From Sebaldella sp. S0638 (GTDB lineage Bacteria > Fusobacteriota > Fusobacteriia > Fusobacteriales > Leptotrichiaceae), in the NCBI RefSeq assembly GCF_024158605.1, contig NZ_JAMZGM010000010.1:1-64000 (forward strand): a DNA stretch of 64,000 nucleotides, written 5' to 3'. Both the position numbers and the translations under genes were made by a program. Under the pieces are notes generated by a model. That model had not been told where the DNA came from. It searched no databases and worked only from the letters and a program-made list of their open reading frames with translations. Within the stretch, counting starts at the first letter, position 1, and each line of letters begins with the position of its first letter. Positions 8,120 through 14,553 of this stretch are shown here, in pieces.

Positions 8120-8953
8120 TTATAATAAATCTTTTTCTTTTGTTTCCTCATACCCGTAAACATAGTTCAAATTAATATTTCTCATGGAATTAAACACACT
8201 TTTCTTTATTCCCGGATGCTTTTCTTCAAGATCTTTCAAAAGATCCTTTACTTCTTTTCTTTTGCTTGATGTTTTTCCCGCTTCTATGGTACATCCGCAA
8301 TTCATCGCAAGTATGCCGTTTTTCTTGGTATACTGGATTATGTCCTTTTCTTCCACATATATCAGCGGTCTTATTACTTTCAGTTTTCCCGAAGTAGAAT
8401 CTACAAGCGGAGTCATAGTCTTTATCGAACCTGAGTAAAAAATGTTTATAAGTGTAGTCTCTATTACATCGTCAAAGTGATGACCGAGAGCAAGTTTGTT
8501 ATAACCATATTCTTCTACTTTATTATAGAGGATACCCCTTCTCATCTTGGCACACAAAAAGCACGGGTAATCCTTAGCCTTTTCATTTGCTATTTTCCAG
8601 ATATTAGTGTCAAATATCTCACAGTCAATATCCAGTTTAGAAAGATTCTTTTTAAAATTATCCAGATCTTCTTTCTTAAAACCAGGATTAAGATTAACTG
8701 CCCTGAATTCAAAATTCCTTCTCTTGTCTTTTTTCAAACGCTGAAAAAGCTTATACAGCAGAAGACTGTCCTTCCCTCCGGAAATTGCTATTGCTATCTT
8801 ATCTCCATCCTGTACAAGATCGTATTCATTAACAGCTTTCAAAAATTTTGTCCATATAGACTTCTTATATTCAGCAGTTATACTTTTTTCTATCTCTTCA
8901 AGCGGTTTCATATCACATTCAGGCAAAACCGCCTCACATTTCAAATTTACCAT
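8120..8953 (-). CDS. ttcA: TtcA-family tRNA thiolase (PP-loop ATPase)
   Basis: TtcA adenylates and thiolates C32 of certain tRNAs, using a [4Fe-4S] cluster. The PP-loop 'SGGKDSLLLY' lies near residue 60, and the cluster-type 'CFLC' near 133 and 'CGC' near 220 are present, with 'LGHHFDD' typical of the family. The length of about 277 residues fits. ATG 8953 has GGAG at good spacing; a GTG two codons upstream is less likely. The short N-terminal Cys-containing segment ('LKCEAVLPEC') is somewhat unusual. A related sulfur-transfer specificity cannot be excluded. Confidence 0.85.
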   Translation of the reverse strand: MVNLKCEAVLPECDMKPLEEIEKSITAEYKKSIWTKFLKAVNEYDLVQDGDKIAIAISGGKDSLLLYKLFQRLKKDKRRNFEFRAVNLNPGFKKEDLDNFKKNLSKLDIDCEIFDTNIWKIANEKAKDYPCFLCAKMRRGILYNKVEEYGYNKLALGHHFDDVIETTLINIFYSGSIKTMTPLVDSTSGKLKVIRPLIYVEEKDIIQYTKKNGILAMNCGCTIEAGKTSSKRKEVKDLLKDLEEKHPGIKKSVFNSMRNINLNYVYGYEETKEKDLL

Positions 8954-9089
8954 TTTCACTCCTTAATACTAAAACCAGAAAAGCGTACTTACTCTTAAAA
9001 ATTACCTGTACTTATCAATACAATGTAATTTCACCAATAGTAAAATATCTTCAAATATAACATCTTATTTCATATGAAATAAAAATTAC

Positions 9090-9118
9090 ATAATAAAAAT
9101 GTGGAATACCCACATTTT
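9090..9118 (-). terminator. Terminator of the TPR gene
   Basis: A perfect 9-bp stem AAAATGTGG/CCACATTTT with a five-base loop lies directly after the TPR protein gene on the minus strand, followed by TTATTATG. Confidence 0.7.
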
Positions 9119-9131
9119 CATCTTTTATAAA

Positions 9132-9692
9132 TTAACAATTTCGACATTCTTTTTCCAGTTCAGCTATTTTTTCTTTCAGAGCCTCATCTCTCGAATCTAT
9201 ATCGTATGCTGCTTTATATTCCTCTATCGCTCTGTTAAATCTTCCCATATTTTCATATTTTCTTGCAAAATCTATATGTGCAATATATATGTCAAGATCA
9301 AGGAAAATTGCAAATTCATAATTCTCTATTGCCTTAATGATCTCACCTTTTCTTGAGTGTATATTTCCTAAAAGAAATAATATAAAAGGCTCCATAGGGT
9401 CATAATTTAATGCTATGTTCAAATTTTCCTCTGCTTTATCCAAATCATTCACTTCATAATATAAGTAACCTAAAAATGCCCGCATTTCAAAGTCATCAGG
9501 CTTTAGCTTAACAAGCTGTTCATATATGCTTATAGCTTCCTTATCCTTTTTTAGTGCGTGATAGATTGTAGCTAAATTCTGCAGTGCTTCAATATCCTTA
9601 GAATTATTGATTACTTTTGCTTTATATAGTTTCAATGATTCTTCTATATTATCATCATATCTGATCTCTTTAAATATTAATGTCTTTAACAT
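9132..9692 (-). CDS. Tetratricopeptide repeat protein (186 aa)
   Basis: The product is cytoplasmic with no signal peptide and is made almost wholly of TPR units: consecutive 34-residue helix pairs with the A/G-x-L-x-x-x-Y and P signatures ('LGYLYYEVNDLDKAEENLNIAL', shortened here to its consensus positions, near residues 75-96). About four repeats are visible between residues 25 and 175. The C-terminal tail contains a lone cysteine (ECRNC). TPR modules scaffold protein-protein contacts; no partner can be named from the context, since ttcA downstream and the NuoE-like gene upstream are separated by their own signals. Confidence 0.8.
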   Translation of the reverse strand: MLKTLIFKEIRYDDNIEESLKLYKAKVINNSKDIEALQNLATIYHALKKDKEAISIYEQLVKLKPDDFEMRAFLGYLYYEVNDLDKAEENLNIALNYDPMEPFILFLLGNIHSRKGEIIKAIENYEFAIFLDLDIYIAHIDFARKYENMGRFNRAIEEYKAAYDIDSRDEALKEKIAELEKECRNC

Positions 9693-9767
9693 TTAATACA
9701 CTCTCCATTATTCTATTCTAACACTCTCTGATTAATTTTATTAAATATTCTAACATATTTTTTTTTA

Positions 9768-10220
9768 TTAGTAAAATTTTATTTTCTCCAGTACTCTGTC
9801 CAGTGTAGAAACTGTTACATTATGGAACAGTTCTCCGTTAACCTCTATATTTACACCATAACTGCATGCCTTAAAACAATTTTTCACAGTCAAATAAACA
9901 CCATCATTTTCCTCGTTTAGATCCACTCCCATTTTTCGGGAAATTACTTCAAGTAATTCCATGCTCCCTTTCATTGTACAACCCGGACCTGAGCATACAG
10001 TGACAGTTACCGGAGCTTTCTTTTCCAGAAAAAAACTCGAAATTTCCACAATTTCACTAACTTCAGAAAATTCAAGAGACATTTTCCAGGCAATATATTC
10101 TTGTGTATCTTTCGGTATACAGCCTATTTTTGATTGTACAAAGTGCAAAACATCAAATAAATCGGCATTATCTTTTTGTATTAACAGATAATTGTTAATT
10201 AGTTCATTTATATCTTCCAT
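9768..10220 (-). CDS. Stand-alone NuoE-like thioredoxin-fold [2Fe-2S] protein
   Basis: The 150-residue product has the NuoE/HydC architecture: an N-terminal helical bundle followed by a thioredoxin-like [2Fe-2S] domain. The four cluster cysteines are all present, C-x4-C in 'CSGPGC' (near residue 86) and C-x3-C in 'CFKAC' (near 127). It is a paralogue of HydC encoded at 18.2 kb but more divergent and not next to a NuoF-like or hydrogenase gene. It could supply an alternative electron-transfer subunit to the hydrogenase or a dehydrogenase elsewhere; its partner is unknown. Confidence 0.8.
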   Translation of the reverse strand: MEDINELINNYLLIQKDNADLFDVLHFVQSKIGCIPKDTQEYIAWKMSLEFSEVSEIVEISSFFLEKKAPVTVTVCSGPGCTMKGSMELLEVISRKMGVDLNEENDGVYLTVKNCFKACSYGVNIEVNGELFHNVTVSTLDRVLEKIKFY

Positions 10221-10254
10221 ATCAGCACTTTCTTTTGAAAATATTTATATCTTA

Positions 10255-10283
10255 ATTATACTACATTTGAAAAGTATTTGAAA
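10255..10283 (-). promoter_or_regulatory. Promoter of the NuoE-like gene
   Basis: TTTCAA (10278-10283) and TATAAT (10255-10260) read on the minus strand with a 17-base spacer, 35 bases upstream of the start codon. Confidence 0.55.
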
Positions 10284-10438
10284 CAAAATTTTTTCAAAGT
10301 TTAGAGTATCTGTTAATATAATTGTTTTTTAAGCAGTCCTTATATTCAATCCGCTTTTATTATTTAAAAACTTTGTTACTGTAATTTTGGCAAATAAAAA
10401 ATGGTTCTGAATTAACAGCAACCATTATAAAATATATT

Positions 10439-10708
10439 TTATCTTATATTATTCTCAGCTTTATACTGCTCTATTCTGAATAATAAATCTTCTATTTCCT
10501 GTATTTCAGCTACTTTTTTGTCTATTTGCTTATCCACCTTTGTCAATTCTTTTTCTAGTCTCTGACCGCTGTTTAAGTGCTGTCTCAGATTCGTCCATTT
10601 TCCTCTTGCACCTTCTCTTAATTCTCTTCTGTATTCATATGTCGGAGCTGCGCTTGCCATCATTCCTGCGAATATACATAATAATGCTGTTATTCCTAAT
10701 TTTTTCAT
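10439..10708 (-). CDS. Small secreted coiled-coil protein (89 aa)
   Basis: A Sec signal peptide (MKKLGITALLCIFAGMMASA, cleavage after A-S-A) leads a mature protein of about 69 residues. It contains a basic aromatic segment 'GKWTNLRQHL' and then a strongly helical, heptad-like region. No family is recognised with certainty. It is the third gene of a run of three tiny secreted proteins that share an aromatic-x(3-4)-[YL] motif followed by a helix, resembling the C-terminal part of FadA proteins encoded 2 kb upstream. A role as envelope or adhesin accessory protein is an inference. Confidence 0.65.
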   Translation of the reverse strand: MKKLGITALLCIFAGMMASAAPTYEYRRELREGARGKWTNLRQHLNSGQRLEKELTKVDKQIDKKVAEIQEIEDLLFRIEQYKAENNIR

Positions 10709-10720
10709 TTTCTCCTCCTC

Positions 10721-11011
10721 TTATTTCTTTCTTCTCATTCTTGCCTGTTCATCCGGCATCAGTTCTTCTTCCTCAGCCTTTATTCTGTCAAGCATAGTGT
10801 ACCAGTATCCTCTTTTTTCAGGTAATGTTACATATATTGATCCCTGAGCTCCTCTTAATGCTTTTTCATATGAAGAATATACTCCGTCCTGATCATAATC
10901 CTTAGTTATACTGTCTTCAAGAGACTTAGTTACCTGTATATCATCATTTTCAGCACTATAAGCCAAAACAGTCATTATCCCCATTAAAAAAAATAATAGT
11001 AGTTTTTTCAT
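10721..11011 (-). CDS. Small secreted protein (96 aa)
   Basis: A signal peptide of about 20 residues (MKKLLLFFLMGIMTVLAYSA) is followed by an acidic segment containing 'DYDQDGVYSSYEKAL', and then 'RGYWYTMLDRIKAEEEEL' and a basic end. The DxDxDG stretch superficially resembles a calcium-binding loop, but a single loop without context is weak evidence. The ATG follows GGAGGG. It lies 12 bases after the 11230 gene's stop and 12 before the next start, so the three form one operon. Function unknown. Confidence 0.65.
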   Translation of the reverse strand: MKKLLLFFLMGIMTVLAYSAENDDIQVTKSLEDSITKDYDQDGVYSSYEKALRGAQGSIYVTLPEKRGYWYTMLDRIKAEEEELMPDEQARMRRKK

Positions 11012-11020
11012 TTTCCCTCC

Positions 11021-11230
11021 TTATTTTCTTGTTTTGTTTAGATATTTAAGTACTTTATTATATTCAGTTTTATGCCATGCCACATCTTTTTTGGCTCTGT
11101 AGCTTTCTATTTTATCTGCTCTTTCCATCTGTGCTTCTACACTAGGTACTTCGACTTCTGTTTTATTTTTTTTGGCACTAAATGAAACTACCCCCAAAAC
11201 CAACATAATACTAACCATGATTTTTTTCAT
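11021..11230 (-). CDS. Small secreted protein with FadA-like C-terminal motif (69 aa)
   Basis: ATG 11230 is chosen because AAGGAGG lies just upstream; the open frame extends nine codons further without a ribosome site. A 19-residue signal peptide ending in FSA precedes a basic mature part that ends 'VAWHKTEYNKVLKYL', a spacing of aromatics and lysines seen also around 'SFYEKEYQGVLASL' in the FadA homologue at 12.3 kb. It is the first gene of the three-gene run and has its own promoter at 11276-11304. It may be a minimal or eroded FadA relative. Confidence 0.6.
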   Translation of the reverse strand: MKKIMVSIMLVLGVVSFSAKKNKTEVEVPSVEAQMERADKIESYRAKKDVAWHKTEYNKVLKYLNKTRK

Positions 11231-11275
11231 ACTTTCCTCCTTATATAAATTAAACAAAAAGTATTTTTTAACTAT

Positions 11276-11304
11276 ATAATAACATATATATTGAACTAAT
11301 TCAA
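11276..11304 (-). promoter_or_regulatory. Promoter of the three small secreted protein genes
   Basis: TTGAAT (11299-11304) and TATTAT (11276-11281) on the minus strand with a 17-base spacer. Confidence 0.5.
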
Positions 11305-11344
11305 TATAAAATATTTAATAACAAAACACAACATTATGATAAAA

Positions 11345-11380
11345 CAAAAAAAGTCACTGATATAATATCAGTGATTTTTT
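11345..11380 (-). terminator. Terminator of the SurA-like gene
   Basis: Stem formed by AGTCACTGATA and TATCAGTGA around a three-base loop, flanked by A and T runs, directly after the stop codon on the minus strand. Confidence 0.8.
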
Positions 11381-11381
11381 C

Positions 11382-12230
11382 TTATTCTGCGTCTGGCTTA
11401 TCTTTTTTTGTCATTTTAATTTTTCCGAGATTAATCAGACCTTTTTTGTCATAATCTTTTATTATGTCATTTAACTTATATTTATCTACAACTTTTTTCA
11501 TAATTTCAAGTCTGTCGTTGTTGATTTTTTGCTGGAATAAGAAATTGTAAATTTGTGTATAAGCATCTGCGATAGTGAAATTCAAGAATGATTCCTTATT
11601 CATTTCATGGAAATTCTTAACTTCATCTTCTGTTACATTCACTTTTCCTGACAAGCTTTTTTCTATGTAGTAGTTTATTTGTACTTTGTCTTTAATCTCT
11701 TCTATTTCATCAGCTTCAGCAGTGAAAAAATCCTCTTTTTTCATCTCTTCAAGCATTATTTTGTCAAAATATTTTGCAGTAATTCTCACTGAGTTATTGC
11801 TCATATATTTTACTTCATCATTATTCAATACAAGTTCACCCTGAAAATTAGCTATAATATCCTGTATCATTTTAGTTTCATTAGCTACTAATTTTTGTCT
11901 GTATAAAAAGTTGTAAATTTGTGCAGCTATATTGTCAGAATTGCTCTCATTCTGATTAGCAAATAATCCTCTGTTTGCATTATAGAAACTCTGAATTTCG
12001 TTATTTGTAACTGTAACTGTACCATCTAGTTTCTTTTGGACATAGAATCTTACAAGTGCATTTTCCTGAAGAAAATCCATCTCTTTTAATTCTGCCTCTG
12101 TTCTTTCAGCTTGCTTTGCTTCATATAATAAAGCTTTATCCACTAAAACCTGTGCTATTTCATTAGGTCTGCTTTTATATTTTTCTATTTCTTTTTCCGT
12201 AAGAGATATAAAATCTTTTGCGTTATCCAT
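11382..12230 (-). CDS. SurA/PpiC N-domain-like protein with internal duplication
   Basis: The 282-residue product resembles the helical chaperone (N-terminal) region of SurA/parvulin-type foldases but lacks a PPIase domain. Two copies of one module are visible at about residues 45-128 and 168-252. Each has a helix ending in '[RN][FY]Y[VI][QE]K', then G-x-V-x-V-T-x-x-E-[IV] and 'IYNFL[YF][QR]QK'. No signal peptide is predicted, which is unexpected for a periplasmic chaperone. It lies downstream of two FadA homologues and OmpA, so a role in envelope protein handling is plausible but unproven. It ends in Lys/Asp-rich sequence. Confidence 0.6.
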   Translation of the reverse strand: MDNAKDFISLTEKEIEKYKSRPNEIAQVLVDKALLYEAKQAERTEAELKEMDFLQENALVRFYVQKKLDGTVTVTNNEIQSFYNANRGLFANQNESNSDNIAAQIYNFLYRQKLVANETKMIQDIIANFQGELVLNNDEVKYMSNNSVRITAKYFDKIMLEEMKKEDFFTAEADEIEEIKDKVQINYYIEKSLSGKVNVTEDEVKNFHEMNKESFLNFTIADAYTQIYNFLFQQKINNDRLEIMKKVVDKYKLNDIIKDYDKKGLINLGKIKMTKKDKPDAE

Positions 12231-12287
12231 AGATCTTCCTTTCTATAAATATTTTCCTTCTTTTTTAACTTTCCCGTGTATATATAA

Positions 12288-12320
12288 CTTAAAAGATACT
12301 CCTAATGCAGGAGTATCTGT
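12288..12320 (-). terminator. Terminator of the FadA-family operon
   Basis: A perfect 10-bp stem AGATACTCCT/AGGAGTATCT with a 5-base loop, followed on the minus strand by TTTTAAG, about 20 bases after the stop of the second FadA homologue. Confidence 0.75.
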
Positions 12321-12339
12321 TATAAATATAAAAAATTAA

Positions 12340-12723
12340 TTAATTTCCTACTATAGCACTGAACTCTTCATAAGCATCTACAACTTTTTGGTTAGCAGTT
12401 ATAGATTTTTGTAAATCATTTCTTAAAGAAGTTAAAGAAGCAAGAACACCTTGGTATTCTTTTTCATAAAAACTTACTTTTCTTTCTCCAGATACTACAT
12501 CAATTTGATCCTGAACATTTTCTAATAATTCAGAATACTTAGCTACGTTATCAGTAGCTGTTTCAGCTCTTTGCTGTTCAGCTTGCAAAGTTGCAGCTGT
12601 TTTAGCTTCTATTACACTAATTTGGTTGTCAATTGCAGCCGCCTGTCTTTCAATGTCAGAAGCTGTTGCAGCAAATGATAATGAAGCTGCTATAAATAAT
12701 CCAGTTAAAACTATCTTTTTCAT
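12340..12723 (-). CDS. FadA-family adhesion protein
   Basis: The signal peptide is MKKIVLTGLFIAASLSFA, with cleavage expected after SFA or at A-A. The mature part of about 108 residues is a helical hairpin: a long first helix rich in Ala/Glu/Gln, the turn-associated 'VSFYEKEYQGVLASL' and a second helix 'LQKSITANQKVVDAYEEFSAIVGN' in its usual final position. FadA of Fusobacterium nucleatum has the same length, the same FYxxxY segment and the same ending, and polymerises as a surface adhesin and invasin. The gene follows a second copy by 35 bases in one operon. Receptor specificity cannot be told. Confidence 0.85.
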   Translation of the reverse strand: MKKIVLTGLFIAASLSFAATASDIERQAAAIDNQISVIEAKTAATLQAEQQRAETATDNVAKYSELLENVQDQIDVVSGERKVSFYEKEYQGVLASLTSLRNDLQKSITANQKVVDAYEEFSAIVGN

Positions 12724-12758
12724 TTTTCCTCCTAAAAAATTTTTTATTATTTCAAAAA

Positions 12759-13184
12759 TTATTGAGCGTAAGCGTCTCTAGCTGCGCTTAATTTTTCAAA
12801 ATTGTCTATAATTTTTTGGTTTTCTTTTATTGAACCATCAAGTTTTCCTAAAAGATCTTTATACTGGTTAGCTACTGGCCCGTAAGTTGGCTTGTAGTAA
12901 GAGATTTTAGCTAATTGAGCTGCTTCGTCATATTTAGCTTGTAATTCATCTCTCATTTCTATTTGCTTATCTAATTCAGCCTGTGCATTATCAGCTTTTT
13001 GTTGCTCTAACTGAAATCTTTGGTCATCCTTTGCTCTTAATGCGTCTAATTGATTAGAGATCGCGTCGTATCTTTGTTCAAATGTCATTGTTGCTGTAGG
13101 TGCTGTAGTTTTAGTTGTTGTTGTTTTAGCAGCTGCTGATGCTACTACTGAAGATATCATTAATATAATTCCTATCTTTTTCAT
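12759..13184 (-). CDS. FadA-family adhesion protein
   Basis: This is a paralogue of the neighbouring FadA homologue. It has a signal peptide with Ala-rich end, a Thr-rich linker (TTTTKTTAPTAT) unusual for the family, then the long helix, 'ISYYKPTYGPVANQY' and the C-terminal helix 'IDNFEKLSAARDAYAQ'. The length is 141 residues against 129 for classical FadA, the difference being the Thr-rich insert after the signal peptide. It is first in a two-gene operon behind a near-consensus promoter. Two non-identical subunits side by side might co-assemble; that is an inference. Confidence 0.85.
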   Translation of the reverse strand: MKKIGIILMISSVVASAAAKTTTTKTTAPTATMTFEQRYDAISNQLDALRAKDDQRFQLEQQKADNAQAELDKQIEMRDELQAKYDEAAQLAKISYYKPTYGPVANQYKDLLGKLDGSIKENQKIIDNFEKLSAARDAYAQ

Positions 13185-13215
13185 ATTTTCCTCCTTGATA
13201 TATTTATACTATTAA

Positions 13216-13244
13216 ATTTTACAATAAATACTGATGTTTGTCAA
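13216..13244 (-). promoter_or_regulatory. Promoter of the FadA-family operon
   Basis: TTGACA (13239-13244) and TAAAAT (13216-13221) on the minus strand with a 17-base spacer, squeezed between the ompA-like stop codon and the first fadA-like gene. Confidence 0.7.
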
Positions 13245-13248
13245 TAAA

Positions 13249-14349
13249 TTATTTAATTTGTGACTCTACATCCAGCTCATAATTAGTGTTATTTTCTCTG
13301 ATAATTTTGTTATCAGGATAGAATTTAACTTCAACCCTTCTGTTTCTTGCTCTTCCTTCAGGATTGTCCTTACCGTTAGGCAGTGTATTTGGTGCAACTG
13401 GTCTGTCTTCACCATATCCTGCTACGTTATATCTGATTCCGTTTCCATTACCAATTACCTGTGTATAAACATCGGCAACTGCAGCTGCTCTTCTTTCAGA
13501 CAGCTTTTGGTTGTATTCTTTTGCTCCCTTAGAATCTGTATGTCCTGCTACATCTAACACTCCTGTTAAATTGCTCTTTTGATTCAATGTTTTGATCTGC
13601 TGAGCAGCAGTTACTATTTCTTGTTTAGCATTTTCTTTTATTGTTGCTTTATCAAAATCAAAGTATGCTCCTGAAACTGTTAAATCCACAGTTTTTCCGA
13701 TTGGCTGCGGTTTTTCAGGTGTTACTACTATTGGTGCAACTGGTTTTGCTGCTGGAAGTATAGGGTAATCTCTCTTTTCCCCTGCTCCAAAAGTGAAACC
13801 TAATTTAAGCGATACTTGACTTTCAGTTCCGCTGTGGCTCTTATCATTATTATCTGTTAATTTATATGTAGAACCTTCATATAGAAGTTCAGCATTAAAC
13901 CAAGGTGCGAACTGTTTACCTATACCTGCTGCATAGTAAAATCCGTCTTTAGCTTTCTTAATAGTGTCTCTGTCTTCAAAGTTAAACTGGTACCCTAATC
14001 TAACCGGTACATAAAATGCATTTCCTGTAGAGCTATGCCCTATCCCTATTCTTGATACCGCGTAAACCGGTACTGACGAAAACGCCTTATATCCTCTTTT
14101 TCCATTTAATTCAGTCTGATACTCAGATCCAAGTCCCCATCTGAAACCGTCTTCAGGCTTTCCTGACATAATTTCCAGACCAATACTTGCTCCAGGTTCA
14201 AAACTATTTGGTTTTTCTCCAAATTCATCTTTTGTTATTGTTCTGTAACCTAATACACCAGGTTTCAAATCCACTGTTACAGCGCTTGAAACTTGTGATG
14301 CTACAGCCACTCCCAAAAGAAGCGAAAGATTTTTCATCCCTTTCTTCAT
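13249..14349 (-). CDS. OmpA-family outer membrane protein
   Basis: The 366-residue product has a signal peptide ending near 'VSSA', an N-terminal beta-barrel of about 170 residues with alternating aromatic strands, a Pro-rich hinge (PAAKPVAPIVVTPEKPQP) and a C-terminal OmpA-like peptidoglycan-binding domain with 'GHTDSKGAKEYNQKLSERRA' and 'ARNRRVEVKF'. It would link outer membrane and cell wall. A C-terminal extension of about 23 residues follows the domain. It lies immediately upstream of the FadA-like genes but each has its own promoter. Very strong Ala, Gly and Lys codon choice suggests high expression. Confidence 0.92.
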   Translation of the reverse strand: MKKGMKNLSLLLGVAVASQVSSAVTVDLKPGVLGYRTITKDEFGEKPNSFEPGASIGLEIMSGKPEDGFRWGLGSEYQTELNGKRGYKAFSSVPVYAVSRIGIGHSSTGNAFYVPVRLGYQFNFEDRDTIKKAKDGFYYAAGIGKQFAPWFNAELLYEGSTYKLTDNNDKSHSGTESQVSLKLGFTFGAGEKRDYPILPAAKPVAPIVVTPEKPQPIGKTVDLTVSGAYFDFDKATIKENAKQEIVTAAQQIKTLNQKSNLTGVLDVAGHTDSKGAKEYNQKLSERRAAAVADVYTQVIGNGNGIRYNVAGYGEDRPVAPNTLPNGKDNPEGRARNRRVEVKFYPDNKIIRENNTNYELDVESQIK

Positions 14350-14395
14350 TTGACTTCCTCCTACTTATTATTTTAGTTTTGGTATGTTCGTATAA

Positions 14396-14424
14396 ATTAT
14401 ACAAAATTTTATACTAAAAAGCAA
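14396..14424 (-). promoter_or_regulatory. Promoter of the OmpA-family gene
   Basis: TTGCTT (14419-14424) and TATAAT (14396-14401) on the minus strand with a 17-base spacer, then a leader of about 40 bases ending in AGGAGG. Confidence 0.65.
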
Positions 14425-14510
14425 ATTTTTTTATAAAAATGGTACTTTTTAAAACCATTATTTTGATTCTTATTAAATATATTTTATATAATTTTTACAT
14501 AAAATGATAT

Positions 14511-14545
14511 AAAAAGCTGTTCTGACACATTTCAGAACAGCCTTT
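14511..14545 (-). terminator. Terminator of the hydrogenase operon
   Basis: A perfect stem GCTGTTCTG/CAGAACAGC with an 8-base loop, followed on the minus strand by TTTTTATATC, just after hydA. Confidence 0.85.
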
Positions 14546-14553
14546 CTATTTTA

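Noticed and set aside
8960-9089. Fur-type palindrome search near feo and ttcA
   Set aside because: Only AT-rich sequence without a convincing 19-bp inverted repeat was found.
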